Shown here: piece by piece, positions 1 through 9,800 of the stretch
Numbering within the stretch: position 1 is the stretch's first letter
Layout of the letters: each line of letters opens with the position of its first letter
Source: Pleurobrachia bachei
Taxonomy: Eukaryota > Ctenophora > Tentaculata > Cydippida > Pleurobrachiidae
Direction: 5' to 3'
DNA: 20,707 nt
Assembly: GCA_000695325.1 (NCBI GenBank)
Contig: AVPN01000071.1
Location: 97,322 to 118,028 of the forward strand
Notes under the pieces: model-generated
The model's database searches: none
Told to the model about the DNA's origin: nothing
The model's input: the letters and a program-made list of their open reading frames with translations, nothing else
Position numbers and translations under genes: made by a program

Positions 1-2712
1 TACCTAGCAGGTCAATGATGTGTAGGAAATATTCGTGTGCATCCTGCTGTCGGGAGGACGAGAATTCAGAGTGTCCCTTTCCTATTATAGTCTTGAGAAG
101 GGCTGGTTTCACTCCTGGAAGAATAGTTAGATAAGGGATTAATAATAACTTTAACTTTTTTACATTAAATTTACATTGTAATACATAATTTAATTCTGAG
201 AATTGATGTAACCGTGATTACCTACCATTTCCAACTCCAGGAATCGTATCAGCTTTAGAGTAATCACCAGGATTCTGTATGTACTGGACCAGTGTTTTCA
301 GTTGAAAGGCAAGACTTGTTGGGATCTGAAAGAAGCGCTTGTCAGAGCACTTTATAATACCTCGGGCGTTACCGCGCGAACGCTTGTGATTGTAGTGCTG
401 AAAAACTACTTTTTACAGTTTCTCGTTTTCGCGCGCGCAGTCAATGAGAGTTGTTCAATGGTTCTGCAGCAGTACTTTTTGGCAAACTTTAGAACTCCAT
501 TCCCTGAGGAATCAGTGTTCAAGAAAATCAGTTTGCATACCTCGTATGTAGGGGTACCGTTGTAAGCAAGGTATTTTGTAGCCAGACCAGGAACACAATT
601 CAGTAATACCTGGAAATAAAACAGGGCTAAAAAACTAGGCTACTGGGCGATGTTTGAATGTTGGCTTGCACACTATCCGACCAGTCACTAATACTAATGC
701 TACATGGTGGCCGGGCTTGCGACAAGGAATGATACAATCTTCTTTTAGCGACCAGCAGGAACCGACCGAATAGGAAATAACCAGTCACGTAACCTAAATA
801 AAGAGTTCCGATTGGTTGTTTCGGTCGGTTCCTGGTCACAAACCTGTAGAACGCTGTTCATGTAGCAGGTATTTCCCATGTTAATCAAGCCAAGATACCC
901 AGGCCCGTAAACTGGTTTCAGTGCTACTCCACTTTCCAGGATACTGTCATATTCAAACTTCAGGTTCATATTGGCATCAATCTCTAGCTCAGTCATCGTC
1001 TTTTCTGTAGGAGTACAATTTATTAGTTTGCTTCAGTAAAGTCTGCTTGGAGTGAAGGCCACTGGGGGACCTCCAAACTGGTCTCGCGTGTGTTAGCGTG
1101 GGTTCAGGCAATCAGGAAAACGACGTTGATTCAAGTGTTCAAATCAAATAGCTCCAGTAAAGTCTCTGATCTAACCTGTTTGCTGGCAGTGCATCATGTT
1201 GATTCCAAAGTGTTCCAAATGTTTAGCTAAATGTGGATCTAGAACCATGTCATCTTCCCCGTAGGAATACACATCTGCACCCTGAGTTGAAATGATACTG
1301 TTACACGTGTGAAAAACAGCTGGTGTAACTTTCAAAAGTTACACCCGAGTACAAGATACACCAGAGCGGGTTACACAATAATTTGTTTATCGCTCTCGCT
1401 CCCAACGATTGGGCACTCCCAGTATTTAGTTCCATCCCACTGTAATATACCTGTGGTGTGATGGTACCCAGTTTGACAGCCAGGGGGTATTTAGTTGTTT
1501 CATAGTAGTCGACAGCATGGTTATTACCACCAGTCCCATCAAAATATCGCCTCCCACAGAGAATAGTTCCACAAGTCAAGTTCATCCAAAGGTTATCTCT
1601 CTTGTCACACATACTACACACCCATGGGCCTGGGGGAACCTAGGGAGGAGGGGTGGTCACATCATGCATACGTTGGGGTAAACTTGGGAATGTGAGAAAC
1701 AAGTTAGTTAGAAACCATCTGTGAGTGGGTTAACATGAGATTATGTAAATCTGTGTAACACTCTGTACAAACCTTGACGCCGTTATCGAGCTGCTGAAGG
1801 TTCTCTGCAAACCTGGAAATCTTCCTCTCCTCTCCATCCCATTGGGCACTCTGCTCTTGGGCACCTAGATACAAATCAATTGTAAATCTAACAGTACCGA
1901 ATAGTGGAATAGTAGTAAATACTATACTTAACTAGTTCTAGAATCAACTGTGACAAGAATTGCAACTTTTTTAAATGTTGTAACACGGTGAGATAGGATC
2001 GATCAAGGCTTACCAGCAGATTGGAAGTTAATGACGTTCCTTGCGGTAACACGGACATTTTCAGGGAGGGATGTATCATCTAGTTGATAGTTCTTGTCCT
2101 CTGCCTTCACATACACCGTGTAGGTATCCTAGAAAAAGTGCTGATATAAAATGGAACAGTTCCATCAGATGAGTTTCTGACAGTTGGTAAATAAAACCTA
2201 GTCTCGATAGAGGTTGCATACTCTTGTTATGTAATATGTTCTAACCCTCCCTTTACCTTTGGCCCGAAACACAGTCTAGCCAGGAAAGCACACTAAAGCA
2301 CTAACCGTGTATTCGTATTGTTCCTTGCTTGCATCGAAACCTCCCTCAACTCCAATTGCTAGTCTGGTTATCTTGGCGGGAGGGTCCTCGTCCTCATTTT
2401 CCTCTCTCTCCCTTACCTCCCTGACATGCCTCAGAAACACACTTGCATCCGACTAAAGGGGGAGAGATGGAACAATAGAGAGGGGAGTCGCCTGACATTG
2501 TGTCCATGAATAATTCAATAAATGACTTATGAGGGAGTAATCGGTCCCATAGTTACCATGACAACAGATCCTACCTTATCAAGACATTTCTGGCAGTAAG
2601 CCCAATATCTGGTGAAGTCCACATAAAGTGCGGAGTGGAGGGGTGTGTCAAAGCAGTAGACACACTGATCTTTGTAGAGCTTAGTGGAGGTGGTCAGAGG
2701 ATTCACTATCAT
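1..2712 (-). CDS. USP5: Ubiquitin carboxyl-terminal hydrolase 5/13 (isopeptidase T), 5' part, runs off left edge
   Basis: USP5 is a cysteine deubiquitinase that disassembles unanchored polyubiquitin chains; its UBP zinc finger reads the free ubiquitin C-terminus. Ten coding exons can be placed with GT-AG borders: 2712-2575, 2452-2306, 2128-2014, 1864-1773, 1639-1451, 1281-1176, 1004-844, 609-541, 325-226 and 114-4; the phases agree throughout (about 409 aa). An N-terminal cryptic zinc-finger region (CVYCFDTP) is followed by [10 protein letters not shown], then the UBP zinc finger ([43 protein letters not shown]). The peptidase domain starts with MGNTCYMNS, catalytic Cys near residue 309, and QQDAHEYF is at the left edge. 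The catalytic His and the UBA domains lie outside the window. The ATG at 2712 is chosen because an acceptor-like TCTTATAG ends 4 bases before it; an upstream in-frame ATG at 2754 is possible. USP13 cannot be separated from USP5 here. Confidence 0.93.
750..837. mobile_element. Small palindromic MITE in USP5 intron 7
   Basis: The ends are imperfect inverted repeats: GACCAGCAGGAACCGACCGA at 750-769 and TCGGTCGGTTCCTGGTC at 821-837, differing by a 3-base CAG insertion. The 88-bp element has no coding capacity. It lies so close to USP5 exon 7 that its right end begins at about intron base +7 after the GT donor. A related partial copy is at 19981-20033. No target duplication is obvious. Confidence 0.6.
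2239..2288 (-). repeat. Short dispersed repeat, copy 1 (minus orientation)
   Basis: Read on the minus strand it shares CCTGGCTAGACTG, TGTGTTTCGGGC and AAAGGGAGGGTTAGAA with copies at 6770-6832 and 12668-12736. It sits in USP5 intron 2. The family is unknown to me; no transposase, A or B box, or clear TIR is visible. Confidence 0.55.
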
Positions 2713-2989
2713 ACTACTATAAGATATTTTAGATTTGGGGTCAGGAGGAAACAACTAGGAGATGGTGGATTTGGTATCAGCCATCAGCAATCAATAAACT
2801 TTTCGATAAAAAAGGGTGAAAATATGAGGAAATAGTACATTGCATACATCATACAAACTGGCTCTTAAAAACATACTGGAACTAAAAAACACATTTTGTC
2901 AAAAAAATAAAACTTCTTAAAAACATAAAATGACTTAAAACACTAACACCCCCAACTAGTAGCACAACCATTACATCTTTTCTCAGATC
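2713..2989. other. Intergenic gap between USP5 start and MTHFS stop
   Basis: These 277 bp are AT-rich and separate two minus-strand genes. The part next to USP5 ends in a candidate 3' splice site (AATATCTTATAG, ending at 2717). I see no gene, no convincing promoter element and no repeat here. The short gap and shared strand fit a trans-spliced downstream gene. Confidence 0.5.
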
Positions 2990-3912
2990 TCACTCCTCTG
3001 TGAAGATGACCTCATCCAAGGTTCTATCAGATGGGGTACATGGAATACCCTGAAGGATCTGAGTCCTGAACGCAAGAGCGATGGTATAGGGCACAGCACC
3101 TCTGGCACTCTCATATTTTGTAAGATAATTATCATAATATCCCTTTCCCCGGCCTATCCTGTGACCTGAGAGAGGGAGAAAGGATTGTATTGCCATGCCA
3201 ATGAGAGGACGAATCATTTGAATCATACCGTTTTTGGTGAACCCTAATCCAGGACACAAGATCAGATCAAGACCTCCCGATGTTGAAATTGCATCCTCCC
3301 TTTTTTTGTAGTCCGTGGGTTGTCTGAAATAGAGAAACTTTATTTTCCACTGGATAAAATACAAAGAAGTTTGTACCTTGTGTGAGAGAATGGTCCAAAA
3401 GAGGATGCAATATACAGAAGGGAATATTATGTTTTTACCTGACGCCATACGTATCAATAGGAAGACTGTTATAATCCTCAAAATCTCTGATGCGAACCAT
3501 AACCATCTCATCCCTGTTAAAATAAGGCACAAAGAGGCCCTTCTGCCGTGCTAAGATGTCCTTTATCAGCGTATCAGTCCGTACCTCTTCGTCCATTGCT
3601 ACGTAAACTGAAACACATTAATTGTTGTCTGTTGACTTAAGTTCTTACGTTGAAACAAATTTGAAATTGATTTAACTGACAACTGAATGAGTCTGAGAGA
3701 AGTAGTTAGCAATGTGATGGGTGAAATTATGAGGTGAAAATCTCACCACAAACATTCTTTGCTGAGAGGTATTTTGGATGGGCAATAACTTGTCGGGCGA
3801 CTGCCTCACTTTCTCTCTCTTTTCCAGAAGCAGTCAGTACTTTCAACTTCTGTTTCATCTCCCTCCTCAGGGCTTTCTTAGCGGTAAATAGGGCCTCAAT
3901 TGCAGCACTCAT
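2990..3912 (-). CDS. MTHFS: 5-formyltetrahydrofolate cyclo-ligase (methenyltetrahydrofolate synthetase)
   Basis: This cytosolic enzyme uses ATP to convert 5-formyl-THF to 5,10-methenyl-THF, returning the storage folate to one-carbon metabolism. The coding exons are 3912-3747, 3607-3439, 3323-3229 and 3165-2990. They total 606 nt, giving 201 aa, close to the animal family length of about 203. Recognisable are the N-terminal helix KKALRREMKQKLK, the VIAHPKYLSAK segment, the GGLDLILCPGLGF core strand and the nucleotide-binding loop GRGKGYYDNYL, ending ALAFRTQI...DEVIFTEE. The last intron (3228-3166) is only 63 nt, has a length divisible by three and lacks stops, so retention would insert 21 residues just before HRIGRGKGYYD. 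The ATG lies 1 base after an acceptor-like ATTTTCAAATAG. Exons 1-2 recur in the tandem duplicate. Confidence 0.95.
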
Positions 3913-4940
3913 TCTATTTGAAAATAAAATGCTCAGTCTTTCAGGTTATAATATATGCTTGGAAGTTAGTGGGTCAGTTGCAGAATTATAAGTCAAACCA
4001 AACACCAAACTGAGAATAATAATGATTAAAATTAAATTGTTAAAAATTGCTACAAATACTGGATAAAATTTACAGTCATCGCCTTCTACCACGTTCTGGT
4101 CTACCTCTGCCACTTCTCGATCTCCTTTCAGGCCTTTTCTCCGATTGAGTTCTCTCGGGCCTGTCAAACCTCTCTGGTCTCTCAGATCTATCAGATCGCT
4201 CAAACCTATCTCGTCTCTCATGGTCTCTCCCCTCGCGTCTCTCGGAGCTTTCTCGACTTCCGCGACGCTCACGATTCTCTTTAGCTGCATCCTCAAGCTT
4301 TTTAATTTCGTTTTTAGCAGCTTGATACAACCTATGAATGTTTTCTGTGACAATTTTGTTTTCTTCCTTCAAGAAGTTGTTTTCCTGTCGGAGTTTCGTT
4401 ATCATTTGTTTAGCTCTAGCATAGTCCTGTTTCGCCTTCTCACATTCCTTCTCCAACTTTGATACAAGTTCACTCTTATCTTCATTGACAACCTCCACCA
4501 TTTGTTCCTCCTCTTCTACCTCCCCTTCTTCTTCTTCAGGTGGATCAGCTTCATCTTCACCATCGTCTGCAGGCGGCTCGATGTGCTCTGATTCGTGCGA
4601 TGGACCGGGCTCTGATTCGTGCGAAGGGCCAGGTTCATCAAAATTCAAGTTCGTTGTAAAAATATCATCATACAGGAGATCATCGTCCAAATCGGACATG
4701 CCTAGGAAGAAATTATACTTTATAGCCTATTCGGATGTGTTTATAAAAGTTTAGATTAAAATTGAAGGAAATCAAAACATTTTTGCGATTTTTGAAAATG
4801 AAAACTTTAAAAATTTTGGTTTTTTTCCGATATAGATACGAGATTTTTTATCTTACGCGCATTAGATTGAGATTAAATGCGCGCGTATCTTTTGCGCGTA
4901 CCATTTCTACGTCACGATGACATCATCACAAAAACGAGTG
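3398..4940. repeat. Tandem segmental duplication, unit 1
   Basis: The 1,543-bp unit runs from AAAGAGGATGC inside MTHFS intron 2 to AAACGAGTG upstream of the FLASH-like gene. The next unit follows directly, with no spacer and no clear microhomology at the join. By eye, the part with MTHFS exons 1-2 and the 3' half of the FLASH-like gene is identical in both units. Differences start near 4323 and are confined to the 5' half of the FLASH-like gene and its immediate upstream DNA. Confidence 0.97.
4076..4699 (-). CDS. FLASH-like acidic/coiled-coil/RE-RD-rich protein, copy 1
   Basis: The single-exon reading frame gives 207 aa. Residues 1-20 contain DLDDDLLYDDIF, then comes an acidic stretch with GPSHESE repeated and long Glu runs (about 25-70). 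A coiled coil (about 75-140) follows with TKLRQENNFLKEENK, TENIHRLYQAAKNEIKKLED. The C-terminal 65 residues are RE/RD/RS-rich and end in GRGRPERGRRR. The LYDDI motif followed by a coiled coil of the type L.EN..L...NI..L...A..EI resembles the N-terminus of FLASH (CASP8AP2). In FLASH, an LDLY motif and the adjacent coiled coil recruit the histone pre-mRNA cleavage complex through Lsm11. The similarity is judged from memory and could be convergent coiled coil. A perfect-looking acceptor, TTTCTTCCTAG, ends 2 bases before ATG. The stop lies 163 bp upstream of the MTHFS start. Confidence 0.75.
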   Translation of the reverse strand: MSDLDDDLLYDDIFTTNLNFDEPGPSHESEPGPSHESEHIEPPADDGEDEADPPEEEEGEVEEEEQMVEVVNEDKSELVSKLEKECEKAKQDYARAKQMITKLRQENNFLKEENKIVTENIHRLYQAAKNEIKKLEDAAKENRERRGSRESSERREGRDHERRDRFERSDRSERPERFDRPERTQSEKRPERRSRSGRGRPERGRRR

Positions 4941-4981
4941 AAAGAGGATGCAATATACAGAAGGGAATATTATGTTTTTAC

Positions 4982-5455
4982 CTGACGCCATACGTATCAA
5001 TAGGAAGACTGTTATAATCCTCAAAATCTCTGATGCGAACCATAACCATCTCATCCCTGTTAAAATAAGGCACAAAGAGGCCCTTCTGCCGTGCTAAGAT
5101 GTCCTTTATCAGCGTATCAGTCCGTACCTCTTCGTCCATTGCTACGTAAACTGAAACACATTAATTGTTGTCTGTTGACTTAAGTTCTTACGTTGAAACA
5201 AATTTGAAATTGATTTAACTGACAACTGAATGAGTCTGAGAGAAGTAGTTAGCAATGTGATGGGTGAAATTATGAGGTGAAAATCTCACCACAAACATTC
5301 TTTGCTGAGAGGTATTTTGGATGGGCAATAACTTGTCGGGCGACTGCCTCACTTTCTCTCTCTTTTCCAGAAGCAGTCAGTACTTTCAACTTCTGTTTCA
5401 TCTCCCTCCTCAGGGCTTTCTTAGCGGTAAATAGGGCCTCAATTGCAGCACTCAT
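4982..5455 (-). pseudogene. Truncated MTHFS duplicate, exons 1-2 only
   Basis: Exons 1 (5455-5290) and 2 (5150-4982) are the same as in the complete MTHFS gene, splice sites included. The duplication ends inside intron 2, so the exons for the core strand and the GRGKGYYD nucleotide loop are missing. The next acceptor downstream is the one before the copy-1 FLASH-like ATG; joining to it would put that gene out of frame and stop soon. Alternatively, exon 2 here could skip ahead to the distant true exon 3. I infer that it is a non-functional by-product of the duplication. Confidence 0.85.
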
Positions 5456-5618
5456 TCTATTTGAAAATAAAATGCTCAGTCTTTCAGGTTATAATATATG
5501 CTTGGAAGTTAGTGGGTCAGTTGCAGAATTATAAGTCAAACCAAACACCAAACTGAGAATAATAATGATTAAAATTAAATTGTTAAAAATTGCTACAAAT
5601 ACTGGATAAAATTTACAG

Positions 5619-6248
5619 TCATCGCCTTCTACCACGTTCTGGTCTACCTCTGCCACTTCTCGATCTCCTTTCAGGCCTTTTCTCCGATTGAGTTCTCTCG
5701 GGCCTGTCAAACCTCTCTGGTCTCTCAGATCTATCAGATCGCTCAAACCTATCTCGTCTCTCATGGTCTCTCCCCTCGCGTCTCTCGGAGCTTTCTCGAC
5801 TTCCGCGACGCTCACGATTCTCTTTAGCTGCATCCTCAAGCTTTTTAATTTCGTTTTTAGCAGCTTGGTATAACCTATGAATGTTTTCTGTGACGATTTT
5901 GTTTTCTTCCTTCAACAGATTGTTTTCCTGTCGGAGTTTCGTTATCATTTGTTTAGCTCTAGCATAGTCCTGTTTCGCCTTCTCACATTCCTTCTCCAAC
6001 TTTGCTACAAGTTCACTCTTATCTTCCTTAACAACCTCCCCCATCTGTTCCTCCTCTTCTACTTCCCCTTCTTCCTCTTCTTCTTCAGGTGGATCAGGTT
6101 CATCTTCGCCATCGTCTGCGGGTGGCTCGATGTGCTCTGATTCGTGCAATGGACCGGGCTCTGATTCGTGCGACGGACCAGGTTCGTCGAAATTCAAATT
6201 CGTTGTAAAAATATCATCATAGAGGAGATCATCGTCCAAATCGGACAT
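5619..6248 (-). CDS. FLASH-like acidic/coiled-coil/RE-RD-rich protein, copy 2
   Basis: This 209-aa frame is a near-identical paralogue (or misassembled allele) of the copy at 4076-4699. It keeps DLDDDLLYDDIF, the acidic stretch, the coiled coil and the RE/RD tail. Differences from copy 1 are six substitutions (S34L, A51P, then V to G, N to K, S to A and F to L) and two added Glu residues. All fall in the N-terminal half; from NKIVTENIHRLYQ to the end the proteins are identical. Both frames are open, which argues that each is either functional or very young. The same TTTCTTCCTAG acceptor sits 2 bases before ATG. Upstream, 581 bp separate it from the CLEC16A stop. Confidence 0.75.
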   Translation of the reverse strand: MSDLDDDLLYDDIFTTNLNFDEPGPSHESEPGPLHESEHIEPPADDGEDEPDPPEEEEEEGEVEEEEQMGEVVKEDKSELVAKLEKECEKAKQDYARAKQMITKLRQENNLLKEENKIVTENIHRLYQAAKNEIKKLEDAAKENRERRGSRESSERREGRDHERRDRFERSDRSERPERFDRPERTQSEKRPERRSRSGRGRPERGRRR

Positions 6249-6489
6249 GCCTAGGAAGAAATTATACTTTATAGCCTATTCGGATGTGTTTATAAAAGTT
6301 TAGACTAAAATTGAAGGAAATCAAAACATTTTTGCGATTTTTGAAAATGAAAACTTTAAAAATTTTGGTTTTTTTCCGATATAGATACGAGATTTTTTAT
6401 CTTACGCGCATTAGATTGAGATTAAATGCGCGCGTATCTTTTGCGCGTACCATTTCTACGTCACGATGACATCATCACAAAAACGAGTG

Positions 6490-6829
6490 TTTGTTGTGTT
6501 AAGAATATCAAATACTTGTTTTATACATCAACATGATCAGATCAGTGATCCTATGATACAATCGATTTGAACAGAACAATTAATAATAACACAAAAACTC
6601 GCCACACTGCAATGTCGCTGTTTTACCGCCCAGCGGATAACCAATCATAATCCAATAATATGTCCCAAAAGGGGATCCTAATTCCACTGTTCAGTGTTGC
6701 ATCTTTCAACTCAGGAGGAGTGTAGGAGTTATTATACTTTTATGAAGTTATGAAGTTACTTCAGCTACACTTGCCTGGCTAGACTGCACTGTGTTTCGGG
6801 CGCCTTCTAATACAAATGTAAAGGGAGGG
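6490..6829. other. Intergenic gap between CLEC16A stop and duplication
   Basis: About 340 bp of AT-rich DNA in which I see no gene. It should hold the CLEC16A 3' UTR, but no canonical AATAAA or ATTAAA was found on the minus strand. Its right part (from 6770) is the second copy of the short dispersed repeat. Confidence 0.4.
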
Positions 6830-6832
6830 TTA
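6770..6832 (+). repeat. Short dispersed repeat, copy 2, overlapping the CLEC16A stop codon
   Basis: It shares ACTTGCCTGGCTAGACTG, TGTGTTTCGGGCGCC and ACAAATGTAAAGGGAGGG with the copies in CLEC16A intron 6 and USP5 intron 2. Its right end, GGGAGGGTTA, contains the TTA whose complement is the CLEC16A stop codon TAA (6832-6830). This repeat therefore borders, and may have supplied, the gene's terminus. Confidence 0.6.
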
Positions 6833-9800
6833 CACAACTTCAGGAGCAGGCAGTTTATCAAGAGACTTCCTCCCTCCCACGCCCTGTAAAGTCTCATCCG
6901 CCATTTGGGACATTCTCAACTCACTGACAGAACCACCACCCCCGGATTGTTCTTCGCTGTTGGGCTGATACCCTGGGATGTCTAGAAGGTGACAGAGCTT
7001 GAAACCCTTTAACTTTTGGAGGCTCTCCCGGCCTTGTTTTAGTCGTGTTTTAGCCGCAAAACATCTGATGTGATCCTCGAACAGGAACCTGTAAAGATAA
7101 CCCGTTATAATCATGGAATAAAATTAAAAAAAGAACATATTGGGGCACTTGGTTATACTTATAGCCATGAAAATGATTGAAAACATCATAGGTAAAAGGG
7201 AATCACATCACATTATACCTTGCAGAGACAGGTGCAGTAAAGGTGGCAGATTTCTCTATTGATACAACTAGAGCCCTATTGTTATCCTTATCAGGCCGAG
7301 CATCAACACACTGAAGGGGTGCTACAAATTGTACCACACCGTGCCCTAATCGTCCGGGGGCATTGTCAGGTTCCACCAGGATTAACTGATGAGTATCAAT
7401 CACTAGAAACCTCTTTTCCTGCAAATGATATAATATATCATATATATATATATATAGGAAGGGAAGGACAAGAAACCATGAATCTGTAGTATTCTCAGGG
7501 CTGTGAAACACAATTAAAACGGCCAGCCAAGGAAAGATATTTCACGCACATATGATACAGCTACAATATAAGCTGTACTAGAGCTTTGACACAAAATTAA
7601 AAGAGGAATAACACATCACAGACAAAATAACACGACACTTACAAATTTGGGAAACAAGCGGCTACTTAGACCCTGTGATATTAAGTTGATAAAGAACTTG
7701 GTTTAACCAAAACCGGAGCTTTGTGTTGTTCAAATCCATTTTATGGTCTTTTAGGGTCAAATAAGGCAAGCTCTCTGTAATGTTTGTTGGAAAATGATCA
7801 TACTCACAGCGTCTTTATCGGTGATTACTGAACAAGCAATGAGGTCACTATTATTGAGATTTAGAATATCTCCCTTGGAAACTTGGAGGGAGAGATTCAG
7901 GAGGGGAAGATCATTTTCTTCTTCGCCTACAACCTAGGGTAGGGGAGGGGAGGTACGTTAGTGGGAGAGGGAGAAAGGTACGGGAGCAGGGGGAGACTAG
8001 CGTTAAGTGAAAGATGGGGACGGTAAGTTAATGGGGCAGGGGAGAGGTTTAGAGATGAAGCAAGACAGTACATTCTACTTTACCTCTTGCCAAAGTTTCC
8101 TAATTGTAAAGAACATGATCAGAGATTTTCTCATTTTCTCCAAATCTCCACATGGTAATCGTTTCGTGAAATCAATACCTAAAGAGAGCAAGTTATCGTT
8201 AATAGCATGTTATACACAGTTAAACAGCAACCTGCTTCTCCTGCCTGCAACTGTGTACCAAGACAGAGTGATTTCCTAGCGTCGTACAGATCATACCACA
8301 GTTTGAGAACTCACGTGCGCGCGAATACCACTACCCCCGCGCGGTAAAAACTAGCAATACAACTTCTGATTGTTGCCTAATAATCACAGCGAATCCGAGT
8401 GTACTGCTGCAGCTGATGTTTAGCAATTTGGGACGTACCGGTAAGGGGTGTATATACAGGTCCGAGAAGCATAACCTCATCACTCATTAGATGTGCTACA
8501 TTAGTAGGACGCCTCTTTTTAAACGCTTTGAACTCTTCGTCGAATAACTCCACGAATAATGTGTTGTCTTCACCTGGATAGTAAAAAGGAGGTCAGGGTA
8601 TATATGTATAAAGAAAAGGAGGTCAGGGCATAGCAGAATTGGGGGAACAGTTAAATAATAATGACTAATGAAGAGCATACAGGAAAGTAGTAGATTCCTA
8701 AATGAATTGTAAGAAAATAGTGGTACATATGAGACTAGCAGACTATGACCACGACTAAAGTATTCAAACCGAGTTTCTAGTTAGCTATGTCTACATAGTA
8801 TGTCTGTGTGTACTGTGTAGCCCGCAACTTTTCTCCCAGCTGCTTACTTTTGCAAACACAGCAACTTATTGTCTCTCTCTATATCTCTCTCTCACCCTCT
8901 TTCTCTCTCTGCTTTCTATCCAACACTTTATGTAGTAGGGCAATGTGATTGAAGATAACAATTGTCACCCCATTTGGTTTGATCGCCTTATTTCTCGCAC
9001 TAATGAATCTTTAGTAAAACCAGGTGTTAGCTCGACATTAGCACTTTCATAGGGTGTTGAAGAAGGGGGAGTGATGGGGAGAGAAATCAAGAGAGTGACG
9101 GGAAGAAAGAGTGAGGGAGAGAGAAAGAAAGAGAATAGAGATCAGTGAGGGGGAGAGAAAGCAAGAGAGTGATCAGTGAGGGGGAGAGAAAGCAAGACAT
9201 TGATAGTGTGTCACAGGGGAAGTCACTGTATTTTAGCCCCAGCCCCTATCTATAGCAACACACATAAACATATCCACCGTCGCGTCTAGCACACCGCAAG
9301 TAAACTGTCAACTTCGTATTAATTGCACACATGTGCAATGCAGGTGACACACAACAACTTATCATACACATTGCTTGCACTGTGTGTAGAGTGTAGAGTG
9401 CAGACGTTTATAATTGCAATGCACACATCGAAAATATTACAGCTGTATTTATAACGCAATGTGCCACATGTGCAGGAGATATATGACGACAAAGAGTACA
9501 GAGAATGGTATACACCAGGACTGAGGACACAATATGTTGTTGATACCTGATTTTACAATTTACAGGACACATGTTATATACCTGCAGGTACCTGATCAAA
9601 GTTCACCTACATTACCTGCGTAAAAGGTGCGAAGGAACCGAACGCTGTTCTCTTTCACAGCAGTTAACACAGCAATATGGTTATCTTGTAGTAACACCCG
9701 GTTATCATATGTAGTTAACACTTTTAATAATCTCACCGCTATCTCCACTGTTACAGGCCTATGCATGGAAATGGGAGGGGGTAATACTATAGAGGGGGAG

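Larger units (their letters stand above)
4941..6489. repeat. Tandem segmental duplication, unit 2
   Basis: The 1,549-bp second unit is 6 bp longer than the first because of two extra Glu codons in the FLASH-like gene. Its right border (AAACGAGTG, then unique TTTGTTGTG) and left border (directly after unit 1) are sharp. It contains a 3'-truncated MTHFS and a complete FLASH-like gene. Divergence is clustered rather than spread, which suggests gene conversion, duplication between two haplotypes, or a heterozygous-assembly artefact. Confidence 0.97.

Noticed and set aside
302-565. Plus-strand ORF over USP5 intron 8 and exons 8-9
   Set aside because: Antisense to clear USP5 exons and without similarity to anything recognised.
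3946-4353. 135-codon ORF with a hydrophobic tail overlapping the FLASH-like gene
   Set aside because: Out-of-frame shadow of the RE/RD-rich coding sequence running on into AT-rich DNA; the LIIII-type tail comes from low-complexity DNA.
8310-8350. GC-rich words (GCGCGCGAA, CGCGCGGTAA) shared with USP5 intron 8 near 368-440
   Set aside because: Some similarity in inverted orientation, but too short and gapped to define an element by eye.
9060-9210. CRISPR-like spaced repeats
   Set aside because: Degenerate purine minisatellite with direct adjacency and no unique spacers; a eukaryotic intron.
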